Origin: OCS116 cluster bacterium AG-390-A19
GTDB lineage: Bacteria > Pseudomonadota > Alphaproteobacteria > MED-G09
DNA length: 64,000 nt
Reading direction: 5' to 3'
Assembly: GCA_003278145.1 (NCBI GenBank)
Contig: QCGV01000001.1
Coordinates: forward strand, 265,616-329,615
The notes beneath the pieces were generated by a model. That model saw only the letters and a program-made list of their open reading frames with translations, had not been told where the DNA came from and made no database searches. Both the position numbers and the translations under genes were made by a program. This document shows positions 17,898 through 26,508 of the stretch, in pieces; the stretch's first letter is position 1, and every line of letters starts with the position of its first letter.

Positions 17898-19378
17898 ATT
17901 GATTGGTCATAAGGACCAACTTCTTTAAATTGTTTCAAGAGGTTATCAATGAAATAAAAAATTTCCTTCATTACATCATAGGAAGTGGTGCTCTCGCATA
18001 CTATAACAAGGTTTGGTTTATTTGATGATGCCCTAATTAATCCCCAGCTCCCATCTTCAAGAGTAAACCTTATTCCATTAATTGTTAGGATAGATGAAAT
18101 TTCTAGATCTGCAATTTTAATTTTATTCTTATACCCATCATCTATCATATCTATGACTTTCTCTATTACTTCATATTTTACATTATCTGGACATTCTGGA
18201 GACATTGTTGGTGAATTAAATGTATGGGGAAGATTTTTAATTAAATCTGAAATACTACTTCCTGGATTTTCATCTAAAAGCTTGCAAACTTCAACAGCAG
18301 ACAAACATGCATCATCATAACCTCTTCCGATGGGTTTGTTAAAAAAGTAATGACCTGATCTTTCAAAACCGGCTAAAGCTGATATTTCTGATGTTTTTTG
18401 TTTAATATAACTATGACCTGTTTTCCAATAATGAACACTAGCATCATTAGATTTTAAAATTTTATCTGAACCAAATAATCCAGTTGATTTTACATCAACA
18501 ACAAATTTTGAAGATTTATATTTTTCTGAAAAATTTCTTGCGAGTAGTAGACCCATAATATCTGAAAAAATTTCATTACCATTATCATCAACATAACCGC
18601 ATCTATCTCCATCTCCATCAAAAGCAAAACCAATATCAGCATTATTTCTGATAACTTCTTGGCTTAAATGTTTAAGCATTTTTAAATCTTCAGGATTAGG
18701 ATTGTAGTTAGGAAAACTATAATCAAGATCACAGTGAATTTTAATTACCTCAATACCAATTTTTTCTAAAATTTCAGGAGAAAAAATACTTGATGTTCCA
18801 TTTCCGCAAGCAACTACTGCTTTTAACTTACGTTTAATATTATTTTTATTAGTAATATCATTAATGTACTTAGCATTCATTCCTTCAATAAATTTATACT
18901 CACCATGATTTTTTTTAGGATTTAAATCATTAAGACATATTTCTTTAAGTTTATTCATTAAATCTGGGCCAAATGTTAAAGGTCGATTGACTCCCATTTT
19001 AAAACCGGTCCATCCGTTTTCGTTATGGCTTGCTGTAACCATGGCAACAGATTTACAATTTAAGTCATATTGAGCAAAATAAGCACCGGGTGATATAGTT
19101 AAACCAATATCAAAAACAGTTATTCCGTATGATAATAATCCAGAGATAAGAGCATTTTTAACTTCTTCAGAATAGGATCTATAATCATGACCTATAACTA
19201 TTTCTTTTTTGATATTTTCTTCGATCATTAATTGGCCAAGACCATAACCAATTTTTTTTATACCACTCAAATTAATTTGTTTTGGATAAATCCATCGAGC
19301 ATCATATTCTCTAAAACCTAATTCATTAATAATTGGTTTGTCGTCATAATGGTTAATATTAAAAGAATTATTATTCAT
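17894..19378 (-). CDS. Phosphomannomutase/phosphoglucomutase
   Basis: This enzyme of the alpha-D-phosphohexomutase family interconverts hexose 1- and 6-phosphates for surface polysaccharide and nucleotide-sugar supply. The phosphoserine is Ser117 in VTASHNENGWTGFKMG. The metal loop is AFDGDGDRCGYVDD, and the sugar-binding loop is GFERSGHYFFNKPIGRGYDD. The C-terminal phosphate-binding part has ILTINGIRFTLEDG and RASSNKP. At 494 residues it resembles the bifunctional AlgC/ManB type. Specificity cannot be fixed from sequence alone. Confidence 0.92.
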   Translation of the reverse strand: MNNNSFNINHYDDKPIINELGFREYDARWIYPKQINLSGIKKIGYGLGQLMIEENIKKEIVIGHDYRSYSEEVKNALISGLLSYGITVFDIGLTISPGAYFAQYDLNCKSVAMVTASHNENGWTGFKMGVNRPLTFGPDLMNKLKEICLNDLNPKKNHGEYKFIEGMNAKYINDITNKNNIKRKLKAVVACGNGTSSIFSPEILEKIGIEVIKIHCDLDYSFPNYNPNPEDLKMLKHLSQEVIRNNADIGFAFDGDGDRCGYVDDNGNEIFSDIMGLLLARNFSEKYKSSKFVVDVKSTGLFGSDKILKSNDASVHYWKTGHSYIKQKTSEISALAGFERSGHYFFNKPIGRGYDDACLSAVEVCKLLDENPGSSISDLIKNLPHTFNSPTMSPECPDNVKYEVIEKVIDMIDDGYKNKIKIADLEISSILTINGIRFTLEDGSWGLIRASSNKPNLVIVCESTTSYDVMKEIFYFIDNLLKQFKEVGPYDQSI

Positions 19379-19394
19379 AAAAAAATTTTATCAA

Positions 19395-20303
19395 TTATTT
19401 TTCAATTGTCTCCATCGCTTTTTCAAAAACCTTACCGGTTTGCTCTCCACCCATATTATATGCTTTTGCATCATCAAAATTAGAAATTTTTTCCCAATTA
19501 TTAACAATATCTTCAGCGGTGGCATTAAGTCCAAGGCTTAATCCATCAGATTCCATAATTTTTGAAACAGAATAGACACCAGCCCCAGCGCACAAAATAA
19601 CTCCATTAGGAGCTTCATCCGAAACCAAATAAATTGCTGCAGGTGTAACACTTTCAGGTGTTAATAAATTTTCAGCTTCTGGTGGCATCAAATTAGCCGT
19701 CATTCTTGTATAGGCCACTGGAGTTAGTGCATTAACATGAACATTATATTTTTGACCCTCAAGTTTAAGCGTATTCATAAAACCAACTAGGCCTAATTTA
19801 GCAGCTCCATAATTAGTTTGTCCGAAATTTCCATATAAACCTGATGATGAGGAGGTTACTATTATTCTTCCATAGTTTTGCTCTTTCATTATTTCCCAAA
19901 CAGCTTTTGTTGGTTTAACACTTCCAAGTAGATGAACATTTAAAACTTTTTCAAAATCATTAATTTCCATTTTAGAAAATGACTTATCAATTAATATTCC
20001 TGCATTATTTATTAGTATATCAATTTTTCCATACTCATTAATTGTTTGATCAATCATTAGTTTTACACCTTTGTCGTCTGTAACAGATGAACCATTTGAT
20101 ATAGCCTGACCACCAGAGCTAATGATTTCTTTTACAACTTTCTCTGCTGCTTCAGATGATCCTCCAGAACCATCAACAGATCCTCCAAGATCATTCACAA
20201 CAACTTTAGCGCCTCTTTTTGACAATTCGAGAGCATGAGATCTGCCTAATCCACCACCTGCTCCCGTAACGATTGCAACTTTATCTTTAAAATCAATTGT
20301 CAT
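19395..20303 (-). CDS. SDR oxidoreductase resembling the dehydrogenase domain of peroxisomal multifunctional enzyme type 2
   Basis: This is a 302-residue short-chain dehydrogenase. The NAD site is TGAGGGLG (13-20), followed by VVNDLGGSVDGSGGSSEAA. That block is characteristic of the HSD17B4/Fox2 subgroup acting on 3-hydroxyacyl-CoAs. NNAG is at 99-102, and the catalytic residues are Ser near 152, Tyr165 and Lys169 (NYGAAKLG). The eukaryotic hydratase and SCP2 domains are absent. A GGAGAAC ribosome site precedes the ATG. A role in acyl-CoA or sterol-like beta-oxidation fits the dehydrogenase pair at 9-11.6 kb but is inferred. Confidence 0.9.
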   Translation of the reverse strand: MTIDFKDKVAIVTGAGGGLGRSHALELSKRGAKVVVNDLGGSVDGSGGSSEAAEKVVKEIISSGGQAISNGSSVTDDKGVKLMIDQTINEYGKIDILINNAGILIDKSFSKMEINDFEKVLNVHLLGSVKPTKAVWEIMKEQNYGRIIVTSSSSGLYGNFGQTNYGAAKLGLVGFMNTLKLEGQKYNVHVNALTPVAYTRMTANLMPPEAENLLTPESVTPAAIYLVSDEAPNGVILCAGAGVYSVSKIMESDGLSLGLNATAEDIVNNWEKISNFDDAKAYNMGGEQTGKVFEKAMETIEK

Positions 20304-20403
20304 TTTTGTTCTCCATAGTATTTTTTATAAATTAATGGTTAAATTAACTAATACAGATAGAATGTCATCAAATATTTTAATTGTTTTAAAAGAGGTATAA
20401 AAA

Positions 20404-21012
20404 ATGATTTTTTATGATGGTGGTGCGGCACCAAATGCAAGAAGGGTTAGAGTATTTCTTTCTGAGAAGAATATAGATATTCCGATTAAATCTATAGATA
20501 TTATGAAAGGTGACCATAAAAAAGATGACTACAAGAAAATAAGCCCTTTATCACAAGTGCCTGCTCTTGAACTTGATGATGGAACTTTTATTACTGAGTC
20601 TATAGCGATATGCAGATATATTGAGGCATTAAACCCTGAGCCAAACTTATTCGGAGTAAGTCCTATAGAAATTGCCCAAATTGAAATGTGGCAAAGACGC
20701 TTAGAGTTATTATTGATGGTACCAATTTCATCTGTCTTTAGACACGGACATCCAGCAATGGCACATCTAGAAAAACAAGTACCAGAGTGGTCGGACGCAA
20801 ATAAGCCAAGGGTTTTAAATTTTTTTAAATGGTTAGATAATCAATTAGAAGGTAAACATTTTATTTGTTTAGATAGATATACAGTTGCTGATACAACTGC
20901 TTTTACATGTTTTGAGTTTGCTAAATGGCCAAAAATTTTTATTCCTGATGAGCTTCAAAATTTAAAAGACTATGAAAAGAGGTTATCTGAAAGACCCAGC
21001 TCAAAAGCTTAA
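20404..21012 (+). CDS. Glutathione S-transferase family protein
   Basis: This is a 202-residue cytosolic GST. The thioredoxin-like N-terminal domain starts FYDGGAAPNARRVRVFLSEK and contains SQVPALELDDGTFITESIAI, the glutathione-binding Pro and Glu-Ser pair. The helical C-terminal domain includes FICLDRYTVADTTAF. An AGAGG ribosome site precedes the ATG. The exact reaction is unknown. The organism can make the first glutathione precursor with gshA in this window. It is divergent from the SDR gene. Confidence 0.92.
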   Translation: MIFYDGGAAPNARRVRVFLSEKNIDIPIKSIDIMKGDHKKDDYKKISPLSQVPALELDDGTFITESIAICRYIEALNPEPNLFGVSPIEIAQIEMWQRRLELLLMVPISSVFRHGHPAMAHLEKQVPEWSDANKPRVLNFFKWLDNQLEGKHFICLDRYTVADTTAFTCFEFAKWPKIFIPDELQNLKDYEKRLSERPSSKA

Positions 21013-21024
21013 AATTTATAATTA

Positions 21025-21051
21025 TTGACCAAAACTTGTTTTTTTTATAAT
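21025..21051 (+). promoter_or_regulatory. Probable sigma-70 promoter of rnpB
   Basis: TTGACC (21025-21030) and a perfect TATAAT (21046-21051) are separated by 15 bases, slightly shorter than the optimum. The RNase P RNA would begin about 9 bases after the -10 box, as expected for a strong stable-RNA promoter. Confidence 0.7.
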
Positions 21052-21060
21052 ACAAAATTG

Positions 21061-21407
21061 TCAGATGGTTGGATGATCGCTTTTTAAAGAGGAAAGTCCG
21101 GGCTCCATGAGAGACAGTGCCGGGTAATACCCGGCGAGGGTGACCTTAGGGAAAGTGCCACAGAAAAAATACCGCCTTAGGGTAAGGGTGAAAAGGTGCG
21201 GTAAGAGCGCACCGCTTATATGGTAACATATTTGGCAGGGCAAACCCCACTGGGAGCAAGACCAAATAGGAATAACGTTGGCTTAGCCAGAGAATTTCTC
21301 ATTCTAGTTGTTCGGGTAGGTTGCTAGAAATATGCGGTAACGTATATTCAAGATGAATGATCATCGCTTTTTTAAAGTACAGAACCCGGCTTATAAATCA
21401 TCTGACA
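21061..21407 (+). ncRNA. rnpB: RNase P RNA, bacterial class A
   Basis: This is the catalytic RNA that matures tRNA 5' ends. Conserved core blocks are visible: GAGGAAAGTCCGGGCTCC near the 5' end, GCCGGGTAATACCCGGCGAGGGTGACC, AGGGAAAGTGCCACAGAAA, GGTAAGGGTGAAAAGGTG, and the 3' core ACAGAACCCGGCTTAT. The terminal P1 stem is formed by TCAGATG at the 5' end and CATCTGA at the 3' end, which sets the boundaries within a few bases. It occupies most of the 565-base gap between the GST gene and mraZ. Confidence 0.97.
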
Positions 21408-21460
21408 TTCATTTTCAGCTTATAAAAAAATCTTTTAGAACTTTTAAAAATAAGTAAAAT

Positions 21461-21516
21461 TTAATTTTTTTTTAATTTAATCCCATTGACTCCCATAATA
21501 TCCCATGATAATCCAT
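21461..21516 (+). promoter_or_regulatory. mraZ/dcw promoter with phased MraZ boxes
   Basis: TCCCAT occurs at 21481, 21491 and 21501, and a variant ATCCAT at 21511: four boxes with an exact 10-base period and 4-base spacers. On the reverse strand these read TGGGA every 10 bases, which matches the known MraZ operator (TGGGN repeats with 5-base spacers). TTGACT (21486) and GATAAT (21507) overlap the boxes, so bound MraZ would block polymerase and repress its own operon. GACTC (GANTC) lies at 21488-21492, and TTAA-N7-TTAA lies at 21461-21475. Confidence 0.75.
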
Positions 21517-21577
21517 ATTTAAGTCTTTAATTTATAAGATTAGGTTATTCTTTTGCTTAAAAAAACTGGAGGGTTTT

Positions 21578-22057
21578 TTGAAAATTTTTTTATCAAGCGC
21601 AGTTAATAAAATTGATGCTAAAGGTAGGATTTCAATTCCCGCTTCTTTTCGAAATGTTCTAGAATTTCAAGGATATTCAGGTGTTTATTTATTTCCTTCT
21701 TTTACTTCCAATGCAATTGATGGAGGAGGTTTAGAGCTAATAAATCAAATTTCAGAAAGTGTTGAGAGAATGCAGTTATTTGCTGAAGAAACAGACGCTT
21801 TATCAACAGCGCTTTTTGCTGATACTTATAATCTTTCATACGATCAAGATGGAAGAATATCTCTTCCAGAGAGTTTAATAGAGCATGCAAACTTAAAAGA
21901 TAAAGCTATCTTTGTTGGTCAAGGTAGAAAGTTTCAAGTTTGGAATCCTTATCATTTTGAAGAATTTAAGGAAAAAGTAAGGGCTAAAGCTCTTGAGCAT
22001 AGAAACCTCATAGGACCTGTTGAAAATAATAGAATGAAAGCTGAGGAAATAGATTGA
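21578..22057 (+). CDS. mraZ: Transcriptional regulator MraZ
   Basis: MraZ is a DNA-binding protein of two AbrB/SpoVT-like repeats that represses the division and cell wall operon it heads. It starts at TTG 21578 behind a good GGAGG site. The first repeat reads SAVNKIDAKGRISIPASF, and the second reads YNLSYDQDGRISLPESL, each with the conserved DxxGRI-P core. The 159-residue length is normal. Its stop overlaps the rsmH start (TGATG). Four matching operator boxes lie about 70-100 bases upstream. Confidence 0.97.
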   Translation: MKIFLSSAVNKIDAKGRISIPASFRNVLEFQGYSGVYLFPSFTSNAIDGGGLELINQISESVERMQLFAEETDALSTALFADTYNLSYDQDGRISLPESLIEHANLKDKAIFVGQGRKFQVWNPYHFEEFKEKVRAKALEHRNLIGPVENNRMKAEEID

Positions 22058-23034
22058 TGGATAATAATGTTCCTGCTCATAAATCTGTTATGATGAATGA
22101 AGTTTTAGAAATATTAAATCCAAAATCAAATGAAACCTATATTGATTGCACTTTAGGTGCAGGAGGACATACTAGAGCAATTCTTGAAAGTGCCAAATGT
22201 CATGTAATTGGAATAGATAGAGACCCAACAGTCTTTTCGCTGAATGAAGATCTCTACAAGCATTATGGCGATAGATTAACTCTTATTAAAGGAAGGTTTG
22301 GAGAATTAAAAAATCATATTTTTAATATTGGTATAAAAAAAGTTGATGCAATTTTTATAGATTTGGGGGTTTCATCAATGCAGCTTGATACTCCTGAGAG
22401 AGGATTTTCTTTTCGCTTTGATGCTCCACTAGATATGAGAATGGACGACAGTAAGACAACCGTATTTGATATAGTGAATAAATACAAAGAGGAAGATTTA
22501 GCAAAAATTATTTATTTATTTGGAGAAGAAAGAAAATCAAGAAGGATTGCTAAGAATATAATAGAGTATAGAAAGAATAAAAAAATTGAAACTACATTTG
22601 AGTTGTCAAATATCATCAAAAATTCAATTGGAGGAAAATATAAAAAAATTCATCCATCTACAAAAACTTTCCAAGGTTTAAGAATTTACTTAAATGATGA
22701 ATTAAAAGAATTATATCAAGCCCTGATATCATCTGAAAGTATTCTGAATGAAGGTGGAAGATTGATAGTAATATCATTCCATTCTTTAGAGGATAGAATT
22801 GTTAAAAATTTTATAAAATATAACTCGATTTCAGAAAAGAAATATAAATTAGAAAAAACAGAATTACCTTTTTATTATAAGAAAAAAAGAGTCACAAAAC
22901 CCTCGGAAATCGAGATTAATGAAAACCCAAGATCTCGATCAGCTCACTTACGATATGCATACAGAACATCTGCAAAGGCAGTGTTAGAAAATAATTTACA
23001 TAATTTTATAAGATATGGAGGGGTAAGTGTTTAA
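22057..23034 (+). CDS. rsmH: 16S rRNA (cytosine1402-N4)-methyltransferase
   Basis: RsmH (MraW) methylates C1402 in the ribosomal P site. The N-terminus HKSVMMNEVLEIL and the SAM motif DCTLGAGGHT are canonical. DLGVSSMQLDTPERGFSF and FHSLEDRIVKNF complete the family signature, and the end has NPRSRSAHLRYA. I place the start at ATG 22057, overlapping the mraZ stop by one base. An in-frame TTG one codon earlier is less likely. Confidence 0.97.
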   Translation: MDNNVPAHKSVMMNEVLEILNPKSNETYIDCTLGAGGHTRAILESAKCHVIGIDRDPTVFSLNEDLYKHYGDRLTLIKGRFGELKNHIFNIGIKKVDAIFIDLGVSSMQLDTPERGFSFRFDAPLDMRMDDSKTTVFDIVNKYKEEDLAKIIYLFGEERKSRRIAKNIIEYRKNKKIETTFELSNIIKNSIGGKYKKIHPSTKTFQGLRIYLNDELKELYQALISSESILNEGGRLIVISFHSLEDRIVKNFIKYNSISEKKYKLEKTELPFYYKKKRVTKPSEIEINENPRSRSAHLRYAYRTSAKAVLENNLHNFIRYGGVSV

Positions 23035-23314
23035 GTTATTTGTTTATAGCCTCTTTTTTACCTTTATTTCATTAATAGTTTTTAACCAGATAATTAGTCA
23101 TGAAATTAAGGATAAAGTTAGAGAGCTTAACAATATTAATTATTCATTAAAGAAGGCGAAAAATGAAGAAATTCTTCTCAAAACAGATTGGATTGTAAGA
23201 ACAAGTCCAGAGAGGCTTCAGGCAATGTCTGAGAAATACTACCCTCAGCTCAGGCTATCACCTTCAAAAGGCGAAAACATTGAATTTATTAATCGAGAAA
23301 TAGAAAAAAACTAA
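23027..23314 (+). CDS. ftsL: Cell division protein FtsL
   Basis: This is a small bitopic divisome protein that bridges FtsQ/FtsB and FtsWI. It starts at GTG 23027, overlapping rsmH by 8 bases. One transmembrane helix spans residues 3-20 (LFVYSLFFTFISLIVFN). A short coiled-coil-like region follows (KDKVRELNNINYSLKKAKNE), then the alphaproteobacterial tail TDWIVRTSPERLQAMSEKYY. Length is 95 residues. Similarity in this family is low; position between rsmH and ftsI is the strongest evidence. Confidence 0.9.
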   Translation: MFKLFVYSLFFTFISLIVFNQIISHEIKDKVRELNNINYSLKKAKNEEILLKTDWIVRTSPERLQAMSEKYYPQLRLSPSKGENIEFINREIEKN

Positions 23315-25081
23315 ATGGGTGATTTAAAAAAAAATAATTATAATAATGCTAAAGTTACCGCAGGTAATGATTTAAGTTTTTTATTTGATGATGACAATAA
23401 AAACTCAAGTACTAATCAAAATGATCTTAATAAAATATCCGTGAGCATGGAAAGAGTTCATTTAGCAAAGTTTTTATTTATCTTTATCTTTGCAGTTTTC
23501 ATTATTAGAAGTACATCATTAGCAATATTTCCAGGTGAAATATTAAGTAAGCCAAATAAAATTATTTCAAATTCTATAAAAAATCCCTTACCAGAAATTT
23601 ATGATAGAAATGATAAATTATTAGCAACAACCATAGAGACAAAAAGAGCTTCGATAAGAAATCCAGTTAATCCAGAGGAAACTGCTAGAATGATAAAGGC
23701 GGTTATTCCTAATCTTGATAAAGATATACTTTTAAATAAGCTTGAAAATAAAAAATATGTGGAGATTGCAGATAATATTAATGATATTCAGTATTATGAT
23801 ATCTTAAACTCTGGTGTAGCTGAGGTAGAGTTTCATTCTGTTTGGCGAAGAATTTATATTAATAAACAACTAGCGTCTCATATCATAGGATATTCAGGAA
23901 GAGATTTAATTGGCCTTTCTGGAATAGAAAAAACAATACCAAAATCAAAGATACTTCATGAAGATATCAAGCTTAGTATTGATATAGCTGTTCAATTTCA
24001 TCTAGAAGATCAAATTGCAAAAGGAATGGATCTATATAATGCTGAAAGTGGATTTGGTATAGTATTAAACGCTAATAATGGACAAATAATTGCTTCAGCT
24101 TCACTACCAACATTTGATCCAAATGTGATTAGTAAAAATTATACAGATAGTACAGTAAAAAAATCTACATTTAATCAAGTTTTACAGGGTAGTTACGAGC
24201 TTGGTTCTGTTATGAAAATAATGACTTTAGCAATGGGGCTTGAAAGTTCGAAAATAGATCTCAGCGACAAATTTAATGATAATATCTGTATAAAAATAGC
24301 AGCAAATAGGTGTTTAAATAATTATAGAAATCAGAGTTCAGAGAATTTAATTAACTCTGTTGATTGTCTAGTTAGGTCCTCCAATCGTTGTATGGCACAA
24401 ATAGCGATGAGGGTCGGAAAAGAAAATCAGAAATCTTTTTTACAAAAAGTCGGACTTTTAGATGAATATTTACTTGAAGTTCATGAAACAGGGTCACCTA
24501 TTTTACCCGAAAGATGGACTAATAATTCAATGATAACTATTTCGTTTGGTCAAGGCTTGAGTGTTGTACCTCTCTCTTTTTCCTCCTCAGTAGCTACGAT
24601 GGTCAACGGTGGCTATAGAATTCAACCTTCATTAAATTATTATAATAATCCAATTAAAGAGAATAGAGTAATATCTGAAATCACAAGTAAGAAATTAGTC
24701 TATGCTATGCGCCAAGTCGTAAAGCATGGGTCTGGAAAAAAAGCTGATGTAGAGGGTTATGCAGTTATTGGGAAAACGGGAACGGCTGATATTCCCTGTA
24801 ATGGATCTTATGAAGGATGTGGTAATAGGACATCATTTGTAGGTGCTTTTCCAGGTTGGGATCCAAAGTATGTAATTTTAATTAGTTACGAAAAACCCAA
24901 GGAAAATCATGCAAGAGGCATTATGGGTGGAAGCTCATATCACAATGCTGGACCTACAGCTGGTGAGGTTATTCGATTAATAGCTCCAATTTTAAATGTT
25001 GAGCATAATCCTGGTAAAGAGGTAAAATATCCAATTCAGGGTAGTCTAAATAATGTATTAATTGAGGAAGATTCATTATGA
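23315..25081 (+). CDS. ftsI: Peptidoglycan D,D-transpeptidase FtsI (PBP3)
   Basis: This is the septal class B penicillin-binding protein that cross-links peptidoglycan at division. Following a cytoplasmic Asn/Asp-rich tail of about 45 residues there is one membrane anchor (LFIFIFAVFIIRSTSLAIF). The catalytic serine motif is Ser298-Val-Met-Lys301, the second motif is SSN (VRSSNRC), and the third is Lys487-Thr-Gly. The family block YEKPKENHARGIMGGSSYHNAGP is nearly complete. It starts directly after the ftsL stop and overlaps murE by 4 bases. Confidence 0.96.
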   Translation: MGDLKKNNYNNAKVTAGNDLSFLFDDDNKNSSTNQNDLNKISVSMERVHLAKFLFIFIFAVFIIRSTSLAIFPGEILSKPNKIISNSIKNPLPEIYDRNDKLLATTIETKRASIRNPVNPEETARMIKAVIPNLDKDILLNKLENKKYVEIADNINDIQYYDILNSGVAEVEFHSVWRRIYINKQLASHIIGYSGRDLIGLSGIEKTIPKSKILHEDIKLSIDIAVQFHLEDQIAKGMDLYNAESGFGIVLNANNGQIIASASLPTFDPNVISKNYTDSTVKKSTFNQVLQGSYELGSVMKIMTLAMGLESSKIDLSDKFNDNICIKIAANRCLNNYRNQSSENLINSVDCLVRSSNRCMAQIAMRVGKENQKSFLQKVGLLDEYLLEVHETGSPILPERWTNNSMITISFGQGLSVVPLSFSSSVATMVNGGYRIQPSLNYYNNPIKENRVISEITSKKLVYAMRQVVKHGSGKKADVEGYAVIGKTGTADIPCNGSYEGCGNRTSFVGAFPGWDPKYVILISYEKPKENHARGIMGGSSYHNAGPTAGEVIRLIAPILNVEHNPGKEVKYPIQGSLNNVLIEEDSL

Positions 25082-26508
25082 TTCCTCTTAAGTTGATAGA
25101 TGATAAGGCTAATGCTGATATAAATTTATCAGGTGTTCAAACCAATAGCAAAATGATTCAAAATGGTAACCTTTTTGTTGCTATAAATGGTAATAATCAC
25201 AATGGTGAAGATTATATTGATGAGGCTGTTGGCAAAGGAGCGGTAGCAATATTAACTTCAAATAAAGAAATTGAGAAAGAAAATATCCCAATTATTTTTC
25301 ACCAAAATCCAAGACAAAAACTATCTGAATTATCTAAATTATTTTTTCCAAGCTCCCCAAATATAATTTGTGCGGTTACTGGAACAAATGGTAAAACATC
25401 AACTGTAGATTTTTTATATCAAATATGGAAATTACTTGGTTACAATTCTGCGACAATTGGAACGTTAGGTGTTAGATCTAGAAAATTTAATATTGAAACG
25501 GATACTACAACTCCTTGCCCAATCAGACTTCACCAAATATTAGATAAACTCTCACAATTAAAAGTATCGAATCTAGCTTTAGAGGTTTCTAGTCATGGTA
25601 TTGACCAGCATCGCATAACTTCAGTTGATTTGGAATCTGCTTGCTTTACTAACTTGAGCTTAGATCATTTAGATTATCACAAGTCTTTAAACGAATATTC
25701 CAATACTAAATTTAAACTTTTTAACGATATTCTTCCTTCAGATAAAACTTCAGTTATTTGTGTTGATAATGATGAGGGTTTAAAATTTTTTAATAAATTA
25801 AACAAAAATAATAAAGAAGTTTTTGATGTAGGTGTTAATGCTGAAAAATTGAAAATTCTTTCCTCGGAAAGTATACCTTCAGGTCATAAGGTAGAAATAA
25901 AGTACAATAATGAATTTTTTTCACTTAATTTTAACCTATATGCTTATTTTCAAGTATTAAATGTACTTTGTGCTGCAGGTTTAGCAATCACATCTGGAGC
26001 TGATTATAAAGAAGTTTTTTCAGTAATAGAAAATATTAAACCTGTTTGTGGAAGAATGAATATTTTGGAAACAGAAAATAATTCAAAAGTAATAATTGAT
26101 TATGCTCATACTCCTGATGCTCTATTAAAAGTATTAAAATATGCAAATTCTTTTTCAGGAAAAGTTATTTTAGCATTTGGTTGTGGTGGTGATAGAGATT
26201 TTTCAAAAAGAAAAATGATGGGAGAAATTGCAGAGAAATACTCTGATAAAGTTATTATAACTAATGATAACCCTAGGGATGAAGATCCTAAAAATATAGC
26301 AAAAATGATAAGCCATGGGTGTCCTAGCGCTCAAATAATTTTTGATAGAAAAAAAGCTATTGAGTATGGTTTATCCAAGTTAAATTCAGGGGATATTTTT
26401 ATTATTGCCGGAAAAGGACATGAAAATTATCAATTAGAAAAAGGTGAAAAGTCTTTTTTTAATGATTTAGATATTGTTAAAAATTTTCTGGAGAATGTTA
26501 ATGAGTAA
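25078..26508 (+). CDS. murE: UDP-MurNAc-L-alanyl-D-glutamate:meso-diaminopimelate ligase
   Basis: MurE adds the third peptide residue to the cell wall precursor in the cytoplasm. The ATP loop is VTGTNGKTSTVDF. ITNDNPRDEDP carries the DNPR motif that selects meso-diaminopimelate, so the wall is Gram-negative type. Length is 476 residues. The start overlaps ftsI by 4 bases, and the stop overlaps murF by 8 bases. Confidence 0.97.
   Translation: MIPLKLIDDKANADINLSGVQTNSKMIQNGNLFVAINGNNHNGEDYIDEAVGKGAVAILTSNKEIEKENIPIIFHQNPRQKLSELSKLFFPSSPNIICAVTGTNGKTSTVDFLYQIWKLLGYNSATIGTLGVRSRKFNIETDTTTPCPIRLHQILDKLSQLKVSNLALEVSSHGIDQHRITSVDLESACFTNLSLDHLDYHKSLNEYSNTKFKLFNDILPSDKTSVICVDNDEGLKFFNKLNKNNKEVFDVGVNAEKLKILSSESIPSGHKVEIKYNNEFFSLNFNLYAYFQVLNVLCAAGLAITSGADYKEVFSVIENIKPVCGRMNILETENNSKVIIDYAHTPDALLKVLKYANSFSGKVILAFGCGGDRDFSKRKMMGEIAEKYSDKVIITNDNPRDEDPKNIAKMISHGCPSAQIIFDRKKAIEYGLSKLNSGDIFIIAGKGHENYQLEKGEKSFFNDLDIVKNFLENVNE

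Noticed and set aside
21061-21243. A 60-residue reverse-strand open frame within 21061-21243
   Set aside because: It lies entirely inside the RNase P RNA and has no ribosome site or family resemblance.
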